From NCBI GenBank assembly GCA_036867785.1, contig CP145421.1, positions 1,054,001-1,118,000 of the forward strand: 64,000 bases of DNA, in the 5' to 3' direction. The notes beneath the pieces are model-generated. The model searched no databases. It was given only the letters and a program-made list of their open reading frames with translations, and was not told where the DNA came from. Every line of letters begins with the position of its first letter. Position 1 is the first letter of the stretch. The translations under genes and the position numbers were made by a program. This document shows, in pieces, positions 10,810-21,662 of this stretch. Origin of the DNA: Plasmodiophora brassicae (lineage: Eukaryota > Endomyxa: Phytomyxea > Phytomyxea > Plasmodiophorida).

Positions 10810-13083
10810 TCACGTGTGGAGCTCGAGCGCTTGCAGCAGGGCGTCTTGCCGATCGGGCAGGCGTGGGCGCTTCCGCGTCGGGCGGCCGGCTTCGGCGTCG
10901 GCGAGTTCTTCACGGGCGCGTTGCTCGCGGGCGTCACGGCCGTTCCTGTAGATGGCGGTTGCGTCCGCGTAGACCTTGCAGCCCCTCAGCATCATGTTGA
11001 ATCGGCTGCGCAGGTTGTTGAGCGCCCAGCGCGTGACGCGGACCAGGAACGGGACGCGTACGGCATCCTTGATCTGCTCCGACCATGTGATCTGCTTGAA
11101 GGCGAACCGGGCGCGCAGCTTGGCTTGGCGGGCAGCGGCGGGCACGAGTCCCGCGTACCGGAGCATCAGGGACGAGCCGATGCGGCGGCGGTACCCACCG
11201 AAGAACAGGGCGGCGCCGGCCGACTTCTGCAGCTGGTCGAGCTTCTTCAGCAGGCCGACGTGGCTGTTGCTGATGGTGAGTCCGTACTCGGCGCGCGAAC
11301 GGATCCAGGCGCCGACGACGCGCGTCTTCCGGACGATCGACAGGTGCTTCGTGCTGAACACGCCCGAGTGCATGATCCCGATCATGGCCTTCTCGGCTTT
11401 GGCTGTCCGCGAGGCGAGCTGGGCTCGATGATCGAGGCGACCATCCTTCATGACGACGCCCAGGAAGCACACCGGCTTGTCGAGCTCGTGCTCCTCGACG
11501 ACGCGGTTGCCGCCGATGGTCAGGGCTGCCGGCTGCGCGGCGGTCGACGTCCTCGGCCTGGAGACGATCGATTTCGTCGCGTTCCACTCGAGTTCGTGCC
11601 GCTGCGCGTACTCCTGACAGAGGTCCATCATGGCCTGGGCCATCTGGTCGGTGAAGGCGTGCAGCAGGGTGTCGTCGGCGTAGAACTGGCAGGGCACCGG
11701 CATGTGGTCGAACATCGGGGCCTCGTCGCCGAACCGCGACACGATCAGGTACGGCAGGTCGTCGATCAGGACGTTGAATAAGTCAGGGGAGCCAATCGCG
11801 CCCTGGAATAGGCCGACGAGCGCGGCGATCCGCTCGGACAGCTGCCCGTCCAGAGCAATGATGAAATGGCAGCCGTCAAACAAGGCCTGCAGAACGGCGA
11901 TGATATGTGCAGGTACGCCTCGTCTGCGTAGCTTCGAGTAGACATGAATGCGGCGGGCGCTATCATACGCCTTCCTCATGTCGAGGAGGACCTCGATCAG
12001 CGGCTTGCGTCGTGCCGCCCAGTGGGTGGTCAGCTCGTCGGCCACCCACACGGCTTCGGGGACACCGATGCCTCGCCGAAATCCAAACTGGAGGAAGTGC
12101 ATCTGCAGCCACCCCTTCAGGTGCATGTACGTGATCAGACACGTCTCATATGCCTTCCGGAGGTGGGACTGCAGCGCAATGCCTCGCCAGTTCGACGGGT
12201 CGGCGGGTTCGGTGTTCCGTTTGTGCACGGGCACAACGAGCGCCGACCGCCAGTCAGACGGCACGAGCTGCACAGTGTACAAGCAGGTGAACATGCAGGA
12301 TATCCAGGGGCCGGCGGCATCCGGGTCACACTTCAGGAGGTCCATCGGTATGTTGTCCGGGCCGACCCCCTTCATCCACTCATGCCGTTTGATGATGGCG
12401 GTGACGACAGCGGGGCCGAACGCATGGCGCTCCTCGTCGTCCAGGTCGGTGGAGAGGCGCGGGGAACGCAGGCGCGGGCCGTCGTCCACGCCCGGCTTCT
12501 CGAAGACCGCTTTCCAATGGTCGGCGAATTCCTCGATGGACGGGCGCTGGCTGGGCTGCAGCTGCGACGTGGCCGCAAAGACGCGTCGCATCGAACTGAG
12601 GTAGAAGCGCAGGTCGCAGCGCTGCAGCGCCTGCCAGTCGGGACGCATCGTTTCGGTGCGACCTCGCTTGGACCGGGAGCTGGGCCAGCAGGCGATGTCC
12701 TCGAGAACGGCGCGAAGGACGTCAGTGGTGTGGCGGAACAGGCTGTCAACGGCGTCCCGCAGGGCTGCGGTAGGGTGGTCAGCGATGTCGTCGATATCAC
12801 GGGTGGCATCCAGCCACAGGGCTCGTAAGTAATTGTAGGCCGGGGCCAGCAGGACCGACAGGGCTGGGCGATCGTCCGGGTCAGCGAACATCCTGCGCGC
12901 CCAGGAGTAGCGCTTCGGGTCAACGCGTTCCGGCACGACGTGATCGCTCGCGACAACCAGCATGAGTAGACCCGTTTGACAGGTGACAACCCGTGGAGCA
13001 TGATTGCAGCATGACTGCATGAAGAAATGATCACCAAAAATAGGCGCATGGCTGGATGCCCGATTCCGGGGCGCACCGCGCAC
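10810..13083 (-). CDS. LINE reverse transcriptase ORF (copy 1, main frame)
   Basis: A 757-residue open frame without an ATG at its limit; the frame probably enters from vector-like leader sequence rather than a true start. RT blocks are seen in order: GPDNIPMDLLK, NWRGIALQSHLRK, LQFGFRRGIG, LLDMRKAYDS (first Asp), GLFQGAIGSPDLFN, and the catalytic FYADDTLLHA near 11670, then NATKS and FLGVVMKDGRLDH. This is the non-LTR type. The frame meets one TGA at 10810-10812 and then continues open in the same frame to 9757, so the LINE protein is interrupted by a single stop. The family copies DNA from its own RNA at a nicked target. Confidence 0.85.
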   Translation of the reverse strand: MRGAPRNRASSHAPIFGDHFFMQSCCNHAPRVVTCQTGLLMLVVASDHVVPERVDPKRYSWARRMFADPDDRPALSVLLAPAYNYLRALWLDATRDIDDIADHPTAALRDAVDSLFRHTTDVLRAVLEDIACWPSSRSKRGRTETMRPDWQALQRCDLRFYLSSMRRVFAATSQLQPSQRPSIEEFADHWKAVFEKPGVDDGPRLRSPRLSTDLDDEERHAFGPAVVTAIIKRHEWMKGVGPDNIPMDLLKCDPDAAGPWISCMFTCLYTVQLVPSDWRSALVVPVHKRNTEPADPSNWRGIALQSHLRKAYETCLITYMHLKGWLQMHFLQFGFRRGIGVPEAVWVADELTTHWAARRKPLIEVLLDMRKAYDSARRIHVYSKLRRRGVPAHIIAVLQALFDGCHFIIALDGQLSERIAALVGLFQGAIGSPDLFNVLIDDLPYLIVSRFGDEAPMFDHMPVPCQFYADDTLLHAFTDQMAQAMMDLCQEYAQRHELEWNATKSIVSRPRTSTAAQPAALTIGGNRVVEEHELDKPVCFLGVVMKDGRLDHRAQLASRTAKAEKAMIGIMHSGVFSTKHLSIVRKTRVVGAWIRSRAEYGLTISNSHVGLLKKLDQLQKSAGAALFFGGYRRRIGSSLMLRYAGLVPAAARQAKLRARFAFKQITWSEQIKDAVRVPFLVRVTRWALNNLRSRFNMMLRGCKVYADATAIYRNGRDAREQRAREELADAEAGRPTRKRPRLPDRQDALLQALELHT
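12965..13050 (-). repeat. LINE 5' leader shared with copy 2
   Basis: This stretch and 26548-26620 are homologous (CTGACAR-TGACAACSCRTG-like core, then a GAAGAAAT box and an A run) even though the LINE coding sequence begins at different internal points in the two copies. It is followed in both by R1-type sequence. Confidence 0.55.
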
Positions 13084-13139
13084 GCGTGTCTGCGGATTGC
13101 GGAGGCTGCTTTCCAGGCGTCATTGGCGAACTGCCATTT

Positions 13140-15760
13140 ATGGGACCGTGCGGAGCAGGTGCCATCTCCATGGTGGGCGTCGTCAGCACGGCAGACGACC
13201 CGACGACGCTGCCGCCAACGCCGCGTACTGCGATATCGTACACTGCCGCCCGGTCGGCACCGTACGGCACAAGTGGTCCAGACCCAGATGCGCCTGCCTG
13301 CCCTGTCCGCTCGCGCCGACGTCGTCGCCGCCGAACAGAGGCACGGGGCAACGCGACCGCTACGACCTCAATACGGCCTGCTGGACGCCAGGCGACGTTT
13401 CCGACACGTCTGCGAGATCGTACTGCACCTTGACGATAGGTACAAGTCATCGCCTGCTGCACAGTCACGCAGGCCTTCTGACACGCTGGACGTCACAGGT
13501 CTGCCGTCGCCTGCCGTCGAAGCGGGATGGGTACAACGTCGCGCAGGCCTGGTGACGCACTCGTCGTCCGACGATTGCTACGACTTGGCATGCCGCGCCC
13601 CAGCCCTGCACTATGCGCCGGTGGCTGGCTGACCAGCCAGGGTCGGCGCCGACCTTCCTGTCTGCGCGTCGAGCGGTGCCTGCCTGCCTGCGCTGTGTTC
13701 GGCATCGCATGTCGCAAGTCTTCGACGTCCCGAGGTGCCTGATCGCCGTACCAGCGACTGTTACGACATCGTCGATGCATCCTGCAGGATGTCTGCAGAC
13801 GCGCCGAACACTTTTGGGCGAACGCCATGCACTGGTACGGATTGTCGTCTAATGCAAAGGATCAGGTCCTCACACGTTCTGCACAGGACTCGCATCTCGC
13901 GTGTCGCCGACGACCTGCCGCGCCTGCTTGCCCTGCATGCGTCCTCGCCGTGGTCGTCGTCGACCGGCGCCACCGGCAAATGTGGCCGCCTACGACCATA
14001 ATAGGGCGCTGCTGGCCGCCTGTTCACCTCCTGGTCAGCGGCGTGTCGTCGCCCTGATTGCCCTAGTCATCGACGCCCGGATACGCCTTCCTGCCCCTGC
14101 TTGCGTCCATGTCGACGTCGCAGCCGACCATATCTGCACGGGCCAACACATTCACGACGAAGACAACGCCCCTGCGACGCCGCCGCCGCGCAACACCACG
14201 GGTCAATATAGATCCACCACGACCGCGACACGTCCTGCAGGACGCCTGCTGACGCACCAGATACATGTGGCCGGACGCCCTGCCCGTTCACGACAGGTAC
14301 GAGTCGACGTCTGATGCACGGGGTCCCGGGACATTTGACATTCTGGACAGGACTCGAGTGCCGTCGCCTATCCAGCATGAGGACCTGCAGCGCAGCAGGC
14401 ATCATGGCGATACTCTGCTTTTCTGCAAGGTGAAGGCCCATTAACCTGTTGCCTTTCGAACCGGCTGACATTCGTGTCGTTCCCGGCAGGCGCCAGCATT
14501 GCTGCTCAGAATCCAGGCGAGTTCGGAACCATCGTTGTTGCCGCGTCGGCCCCTGCTGGTACTGGTTTGACGAATTGTGCATCCCCAGCCTGGCTGACAT
14601 CCCCGGTATTCTGTCAGACGCTGGCGATGCTGCTAAGAATCCTGACGAGTGCTGTGTCACCCCTGTTGCCGCCGTGCGCCTATTCTGATGCTGGTCGGCA
14701 GGTGTCACGTAATCGATTTCCTGTTCTGGTCGACCTTCAGGCGACTGCAAGCTGCTTGAACCACTCCATTCTGGTACGCCGTCCGCTGATTCCCCTTGGT
14801 ATCGCATCGCTTTTGAACGATTCTGCTTGTATTGCAGGTACCGCCCTGGACCGGCTCGCCGCCATACGACGCGGTGTCCCTTCGCGTATGTCACATGCCC
14901 ATTCCATTCGGTGCAAGAATCTGATCCCGACCACTGAAGAACTGTCGCCCGGTGAGGCCGTCATCGTGCGTCCAGATGCGCCACCTGTCCTGTATCGCCT
15001 GGCTGACCCATAGATCAGGCCGTCAGTTCCATAGCACGTACAGTGACAATCCGCTCAGACATTCTAACCGCTGTCCTACAGGTCGGCCCTAACGCGCCTG
15101 CCTGCCCTGCCCGAGCCCACGCTGATGTCGCCGCCCACCATCATCACTGACGGCCGGATTCACTACGACCAGAACACGTCCTGCTGGACGCCTGCCAGCG
15201 AGCCCGATACGTCTGGGCGAACGTGCGGCGCCTCCTGGACAGGTACGATTCTTTGCCTGATGCATCGAGTCGGGCACTCTAACACGTGGTGGACAGAACA
15301 GGCCTGCAGTCAGCGCCGTTTCCCGTCCAGCGTGAACACCAGCAAGACAGCAGTTGTGCTGCGTCGACGGGGTGGGGACAACGTCGCGCCGACCTGCTCC
15401 TCAGCTGAGGTGGCACGCGGGCGGCACGCCCATCGCTGCAATCGGTCGCGAGCTCACCTGCACTGCACCATGTGTCTACGCCCGGCCGACAAACCAAGGT
15501 CATCGTCGAGGCCCCCATCTGCTTGCACATCTGCGCCTGCCTGCCCTGCCTGCCGTCGAGCAGGGCGGCGCCGCCTATCGTCCGTTGCCGCCGGTTGACA
15601 TGCGAACGCCTACCTGCCATCGACGACCCGCCGCCATCCCGGCCGGCGTATTGCCACAACCAGACCCGTTCAATACAAGCTCACCGTGTCGTCACACGCG
15701 TACAACGACAGTGCACATTCGTCCTGGCGTCACCGGGCGCCCAACGGTAGCCTTTGCTGC
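13140..15760 (+). repeat. R1 dispersed repeat, copy 2 (longest block)
   Basis: Carries the R1 landmarks in order, several of them twice: start box near 13165, GCCTGCTGGACGCC near 13377, CAGCATGAGGACCTGCAG near 14378, an AACCTGTTG box near 14442, GGTCGACCTTCAGG near 14728, CACGTCCTGCTGGACGCC near 15175, GGACAGGTACGA near 15240 and TTCAATACAAGC near 15668. Its 14400-15050 part matches 54950-55440. The block suggests a full unit of 2.5 kb or more with internal duplication. The 179-residue frame at 14474-15013 is not matched by a conserved frame in the other copy. Confidence 0.55.
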
Positions 15761-16116
15761 AACCGTTGCCGTGGAGGCGAACTTGGCGCTCATCGGGGTG
15801 ATCGTCAGCTATGCATGCATTCGTCAGGCACCAGAATGAGGTCAACGGACGGATTCGAGCACACGTCGTCGATCGCGATGGGATGATGTCGCATTACGGT
15901 TCGGACGTCAAGTTCACGAGCCTTCGCCCACAGATGGTCGGAGATACCATCCACAGTGTCAGGTAGCTGCTGCACGTCCGGCACCGCTCCCGCCAGACTC
16001 AGTGGCAATACGTTGTCAGCGCACACCATCATCAATCGGTGATCGACGAGGCTGATGAAGGCACCGGCTGACAATAATGCTCATTTGGGTCAAGCTTCTC
16101 CAAGTATCGGTGAACA
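15761..16116. other. Intergenic stretch, nothing recognised
   Basis: No conserved frame, repeat landmark or RNA gene was seen here. Confidence 0.4.
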
Positions 16117-16467
16117 AGCGAAAGTTTCGTTTCCATCGACCACCCGTGGTCGTGTAGAAAACATTCAACTACTCAGCGCCTGCGAGGAACGGTGACAATT
16201 CCTATTGCTTAAATACGTAGCTGTTGCTGTAGAGTGCTCGTATATTCTCTGATTGTCACTATCATCGACAGAACGATCAGCACAGAGAAATGAAAAGATT
16301 CGTTTCCATTTTGACCACCCGTGGTACTGAAGAAAACATTCAACTACTCAGCGCCTGCGAGGAATGGACTCAATTACTATTGCTAAAATACGTAGCAGTT
16401 GCTCTAGACTGCTCGTTTGCTCTATGATTGTCACTATCATGTACAGAAAGAGGAGCACAGAGAATTG
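16117..16467. repeat. Tandem duplication, two units of about 172-175 bp
   Basis: The two units share CGTTTCCAT (16129 and 16301), ACATTCAACTACTCAGCGCC (16161 and 16336) and GATTGTCACTATCAT. They are noticeably more AT-rich than their GC-rich surroundings and encode nothing evident. The duplication sits just outside the 3' end of a USP relic. Confidence 0.85.
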
Positions 16468-16772
16468 AATCCACGCAGGGCCCGCGCGCGGCGACGTTGG
16501 GTCCGTCTGCATGCCGACCATTTCAGATCTGGCGAGACTAGCAACCGGTAAAGACGCGGTAGCGCAACGCGCACGTAGAACAGTTGGTCCCGCCCAATTC
16601 CAGCCAAACGCGTCTTCGCGACCACCTTAACCATGAGCATACGTGTGGCCACGGGCCAAGTCGAACGTCTCGGATGAGTCGACCTGCCACGACGCTCTTC
16701 TGCCAGGTTACGCCATGCAATGCAGACCCGTCCATTGCGTTATTGAAATGGAAAGCATCCGGGGCAGGTTTA

Positions 16773-17215
16773 TTATACACGGGCGGCCATGCACCGATAG
16801 AACAGCATGCGGTAGACGCGCCTGGTTAGCAGGCCGGCGACATGCGGGTCTCGATACCGCACGAGGCGACTGGTGTCGCAGAAGGCCCAGCAGCCACTCG
16901 CCTGCTTCACCCAGGACACGTAGTGTCCTTGGTCTTGACCAAGACGCTGGGTGTCACCACCCTGGTAGTCGACGAGACCGACCAACTCGAAGTACGCCGG
17001 GCCAACCTGGACAACCGGCATCTGATGCAGGCCTGTGTCCGCTGAACTGCCCCTGTTCATCAACGAGTTCCGCGCCCTGTCCATGGTTCGAACAACCACA
17101 TCTCTGGGGTCAGGTTGCACCTTCACATCCGCCGACCCGTGGCGCGGCACTGATATTGTTCGTATCCCAGGCGTTTCGGCACCTCTGTACGCAACCGGCG
17201 AATGAAGATGGATGC
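16773..17215 (-). pseudogene. USP-type deubiquitinase relic (unit C)
   Basis: The C-terminal part is clearly homologous to the USP genes of units A and B: the His box reads GQDQGHYVSWVK, followed by WAFCDTSRLVRY and a YRMLFYRC end. The N-terminal half, including the Cys box, is absent and is replaced by R1 sequence from about 17270. No other gene of the four-gene unit is found beside it. A fragment of an old copy, broken. Confidence 0.75.
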
Positions 17216-17269
17216 CGGGCAACGTAAAGCAGACGCCGATCCCGCGGTGGGTGCAATCTCGGCGCGATC

Positions 17270-18600
17270 GTCTACGCGACGTCGCTGCAAGTCGCGAAAG
17301 CCGTCCTCTGCGTCGTCCTGCATGGCCGCCCGACATGCCGTTGTGTTCGGCATCACACGGCGCAGGTCGTCCCTGACGTCGCGCCTGCCTGCACCCGGGC
17401 CGACGTCGCCGCCGACCAGTGACATTCTCCCAACAGACCCGCTACCACCTCAACACGTCCTGCTGGACGCTTGATGTCTCGCGCGTCATCGAACTCGTTA
17501 GCCGCATGCAACACGTCCTGCTGATGGGGTATCGTCGCGTCCAGCGCGTCTGTGAGAACGCCCTGCACCTCGAGGACAGGTACGAATTGTCGCCTCAGGC
17601 ACAGACCCAGGCCGTCTAACTCGTGCTGGACAGGACACGCCTGGCATCGCCTGCCGTCTTTCGTCCAGCATGAGCTGCTGCGGGACAGTGGTCGTCCTGC
17701 CGGGCCGGGCCGGGTCCAGCACCGCGCCGGCCAGCTCCTCAGCTAAGGCGGCGTTTAGACCGCCCGCAGCAGCTCGCTGCGTTCGGGCTGGCGCGCCCTT
17801 GACCTACATCATGCATCGATGGGCGACGAACAACCAAGGGCGCCTTTGCTGTCCCGTCCGCCTGACGAGCGTCGCTTGCCTGTCCTGCAGATCGTCCAGC
17901 AGGCCAGCGGTGTCCAGCACCAGTTGCCGCCGGTCGACATGCGGGCGCGTACGAAGACCCGCCGCCATCCCGCGGGCCGTCACATCTTCACAAGTTGATC
18001 TTCTTCAATACAAGCAGACGAGGTCTATACGTGCGTGCACCGCACCTGCAGGTCGTCCTGGCGTCAGCCGGCACCGAGCGGCAGCGTTCGAAGAATGCGG
18101 TGCAGGGGGGCGGCGCCCGTTCCCGGGCGTGGGCTCTGCCGTCTCGCGCCACCTGCGTGTCGATCATGGCTAAAGGCCGATCACCTCAATCCAGCGACGT
18201 AAGCAGGTCTGTCATGGCCGCGGGCAGGTACAGCAGTACCTGGCACCAGATTCCCAGCAGACGGTGTCGTGTCCGCCGCCGCCTGACAACGACCCGCCAT
18301 CCTCCCTGTCCGACATACATCCACAACCAGAACCGTTGAGAGCAACTAGACAGTTGCATTCGCGCGGATAGCCCCCTGCAGGCCGCCCTGGCGTCCCGTT
18401 GCGCCGAACAGCGGTCCTCGCTGCACTGGGTGCAAAGCGACGGCGCACATCGCCGATGACGTTCGCCGACATCGCCTCACCTGCGTGTCGATGACTACAA
18501 GTCAGGCCAGACGATCAATACAGGCTTGTCGGCATTGACGCACGCATGTAGGGCAGTTGATCGCGTCCGTTTCCCAGCAATGCCTCGCGTTCAGCGCCCG
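17270..18600 (+). repeat. R1 dispersed repeat, copy 3
   Basis: R1 landmarks: CATGGCCGCCCGACATGCCG near 17320, CACGTCCTGCTGGACGC near 17455, AGGACAGGTACGAATTG near 17575, CTCAGCTAAGGCGGCG near 17740, CATGCATCGATGGGC near 17810, CCTGCAGATCGTCC near 17883 and TTCAATACAAGCAGAC near 18004. It joins the USP relic on its left. Confidence 0.55.
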
Positions 18601-18719
18601 CCACTGTGCGTACGTACGCGCCAGGTCCACGTCGAGGTCGACCATGGCGCCATCCTACATTACCTTGTGGCCAGGTATTCAGTTCGGATACCAGGTCTGT
18701 GCACAGCGATCGATCGCCT

Positions 18720-19700
18720 GCAGGTAGGCGCCAGTCCAGATTCGTCCACGTGGGCAGCAGGGCGCCGACTCCGTGGGGGCGGGCGACGTCGACGCGACCG
18801 ACCACCCGTCGACGCCGCCGATCGCCTCGCCGTCGCCGCCCACTGCAACGTCCTACAAGGCCGCCCGATATCCAGTTGTGCTCGGTACTGCGTGGGGCAG
18901 GTCGTCGACGACCTAGCGCCTCAGCCTGCCCGCTCAGCATCCGCGCCGACATCCCCGCCGTCCGACGCCATGGGCCAACGGACCCAGTGCACCACTACAC
19001 CTCCCGCTGGACGCTTGCCGACACGTACGACGCGTCTGGGCGGAGCATGTGCACCTCCAGGACAGGTATGGGGTGTTCCTTGATGCACAGCCGCGCGGAT
19101 TCACTGACATTGTTGGCAGGACCGACCAGCAATCGACCGTTCAGCACGAGCACCTGCAGGGCACTAATCGTCGTTCCTAGAGGGGCTGGAGCCAACCCCA
19201 GGCTAGCCTTCTCGAGGACTGGGGCGGCGTCCTGACTGCCCGCCGATCGTTGCATTTGGTCCGACGCGCCCGTGCTCTGCACCATGCATCGCCGACGGGA
19301 CGGCCAACCAAGGGCGTCGCCAGGCTTCCCGTATGCCAGCGAGCAGCGTGTTCCTGTCCTGCAGGTCGTCCAGCAGGGCAGTTTCGCCCGTTACTACTGC
19401 CCGACATGGAAACGTCTGCCACCGTCGACGACCTACCACCATCCCTGCCGACATCTGCCTGAACCAGAACCGTTCGAATTACAAGCAGACCAGGTCGACA
19501 CACGCGTACGTCTTGCCCGCAGGTTGTCCTGGCGTTAGCCAGCACCGCGCGACAGCATTCGATGAAACTGGGAGAGGGAGCAGTGCCCGTCGCCGACATC
19601 GGCGCCGCATGTGTGTGAACCATAGTAGATCAGGCAAGACGAGCAACCCCAGTCAGGTTTGTGCCTCGTCAAACGCACGTGGCACAGCGCTGGTAGCCCA
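18720..19700 (+). repeat. R1 dispersed repeat, copy 4
   Basis: Close match of copy 1 (6475-7425) from the GCGCCGACTCCGTGG box near 18767 to the CATAGTAGATCAGGC box near 19620. The match includes the shared ACGACGCGTCTGGGCGGAG segment. Confidence 0.65.
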
Positions 19701-19829
19701 TATTTCCTGCGAACGTTTCACGTCCATCGCCGCGACGACTCTCCGACCACCGACACGGGTCATCGCACCCACTTCGAACGCAACACATATATCGTCCTGG
19801 ACATCTGCCGTCGCGTTCCCGGTGCCACT

Positions 19830-20600
19830 ATGACCGCAGCGCGCCCTGATGGATGCTTGCCGTCGCGCTAAGCTCGTCTGGGAGGACGTCCTTCACCTCC
19901 AGGAGAAGAATGTTTGTTCGCCTGAAGCACGGAGCTTCATGTTCAAAGGGCACTCGTGCCGTCCTCCGCCGTCTCAAGTCGACAAACAGTCCCCGCAAGG
20001 CAGCCGTCACCCTGCCTAGGCTGGACGGAGCCAGCATCACTTCTGTGGCGGCGTCCTGGCCCCCCGTCGACCTTGGCAATCGAGGGCGTGCGCCAGTGCC
20101 CTGCACCGTGCGCCGATGGGCAGGCACACCATCCAAGGGCGTCGCTGAGCTCCACGTCTGCTTCCATACAGAGCGCCAGTCTGTCCCGCGTATCGTACAT
20201 CTGGCCCGTCGTTCCCAGCGCCAGTTGTTCGCCCTCGACATGCGCACGCCGCCCTGCCACCGACGACGTCCCGACACCATCCCTGCCGGCATATTGCCAC
20301 AACCAGAACCGTTCAATACAATCCAATGAGGTCGACGTCGCGCACAGCACCGGTCGCATTTGACATCGTCACGACAAACGGCACTAAACGGCAGGAGATC
20401 GCTGACATCCGTGCAGGACGCATATCACCCTTTGCAGAACGAGGACACCAGCCTCGCGCCTACCTGCGTGTCAACCATTTCCGGTCAGACCAGCTGAGCA
20501 GTGCAGTCATACCAGGCATCGCAGCACACATGTGGTACAGTTGATCATGGCAGATTCCCAGCAACGCCTCGCATCCAGTGACCCAGTTTGCAGACGTTCT
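19830..20600 (+). repeat. R1 dispersed repeat, copy 5
   Basis: Begins inside the unit and carries CTGCACCGTGCGCCG near 20101, the CATATTGCCACAACCAGAAC box near 20290, TTCAATACAATCC near 20309 and the GCGTGTCAACCAT box near 20466, followed by the rarer distal segment (CCCAGCAACGCCTCGCATC). Confidence 0.5.
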
Positions 20601-21206
20601 GGCCAGGCCCTAGGCGTAGTCGACTGGTTGTGCGGAACGACATCGATCGCGAACGAGTCGCTTGCGATTGTGCCGATGTGTGCGATATATACATTTTGTC
20701 GAGTCCATACATGAGCCTGATACGGGGACTGTATTCAACCACCGCATGACGACGGACGCCGGTCAAGAACCTGAAGGAGGCGCCGGCTCCGTTGTGCGCC
20801 GTCGGCGCGACCGATCACAAGTCATCGCTGCGGGTCGCGAACGCCGGCCACTGAATTGTCGTGCACGGCCGACCGACATGCCTGTGGCTCGGCGTCGCGA
20901 ATCGCATATCATCCACGTCCAGACGCGCCTGCCCGCGCCCGCGCCGACCAGCGACGCGGGACAACGCACCCACTACCAGAACAACCGTCCTGCAGGAAAG
21001 CCTATCGACGCGCCCGAGTCGTCTGGGAGAAGGTCCTGCACCGCCGTGACAGGTGCAATTCGTCGTCTGACGCACAGAGCCAGGCCCCCCTCTAACCCGT
21101 GCTTGACAGGACGCGCCTCCTTCTGTCTGCGGCCCCACATGCAGCGCCAGCAAACGATCTGTATCTCCAAGAGAAGAACGTGTCGTTGCATTTCGCACTT
21201 GCGCCC

Positions 21207-21220
21207 AGGCACAACATGCT
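21207..21220. repeat. 14-bp target-site duplication, left
   Basis: AGGCACAACATGCT, repeated exactly at 21368-21381 on the other side of the SINE-like insertion. Confidence 0.85.
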
Positions 21221-21367
21221 ATCCCGGCACAAAGGTGACAGGCCGGCACTGCCAGGCCGGGAGAAGCTGCCGTTCTGGAAGCGATCCTACGGTCCTCGGA
21301 ACCGAAACCGAGGCGCCTGCCTGAAAAGCGCGAAACACAAATAAACTAAACTAAACTAAACTAAACT
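21221..21367 (+). mobile_element. SINE-like retroposon, 147 bp, with (TAAAC)5 tail
   Basis: The insert is bounded by a perfect 14-bp direct duplication of the target (21207-21220 and 21368-21381) and ends in five TAAAC units (21342-21366). It interrupts an R1 copy whose landmarks run on in order on either side. The 120-bp body is GC-rich with short stems (CCTCGG paired with CCGAGG near 21295-21315; GGCCGG repeats near 21241-21262) and has no open frame. This is the signature of a non-autonomous element inserted by LINE machinery. I could not match the body to a tRNA, 5S or 7SL sequence, and I see no convincing A and B boxes. It could instead be a 3' fragment of an unseen LINE. Confidence 0.8.
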
Positions 21368-21381
21368 AGGCACAACATGCT
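21368..21381. repeat. 14-bp target-site duplication, right
   Basis: Exact copy of 21207-21220, directly after the TAAAC tail. Confidence 0.85.
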
Positions 21382-21662
21382 CTGGATACATATGACCTCA
21401 ACATCTCCCGCCTTTCCACCATGAACACGAGCAGGGCAGCAGGGAAGCGTCGTGCTGACCTGATCCGCAGCTGAGCGGCGCCCTGCAGGCCCGCCCTCGG
21501 ATGACAGCAATCGCTCGCGCGCGCCGCTCCAAGCACTGATAGGGAAGACCCACCAAGCATACGTGGCCGTCGCCTCGACATGTGGATGCCTGCCTGACGT
21601 CGACGAACCGCCGCCCTCCTTGCTGAAATATCGCAGCAATCCGAAGCGCCCAGTGCAAGAAT

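Larger units (their letters stand above)
9757..13050 (-). mobile_element. Non-LTR (LINE) retrotransposon copy 1, 5'-truncated
   Basis: Shares its reverse transcriptase and C-terminal region with the copies at 24.2-26.6 and 38.3-41.0 kb. Coding similarity begins just after the endonuclease part seen in copy 2, so this copy lacks the endonuclease. It extends to the last stop at 9757; the true 3' end may lie closer to 9650. No poly-A or short-repeat tail or target-site duplication could be fixed. Its 5' end carries a short leader (12965-13050) shared with copy 2, followed by R1 sequence. Confidence 0.8.

Noticed and set aside
10555-11781. Long + strand open frame of 408 codons
   Set aside because: It lies opposite the LINE copy 1 reverse transcriptase, is Arg/Gly/Pro-rich without domains, and follows from codon bias on the coding strand.
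11944-12828. + strand open frame of 294 codons
   Set aside because: Antisense of LINE copy 1; composition typical of a shadow frame.
14474-15013. 179-codon frame inside an R1 block as a gene
   Set aside because: The homologous region at 54950-55440 does not keep the frame; no domain.
21342-21368. Telomere-like repeat (TTTAG units on the - strand)
   Set aside because: Only five units, ending exactly at a target-site duplication, so it is the tail of a retroposon insertion.
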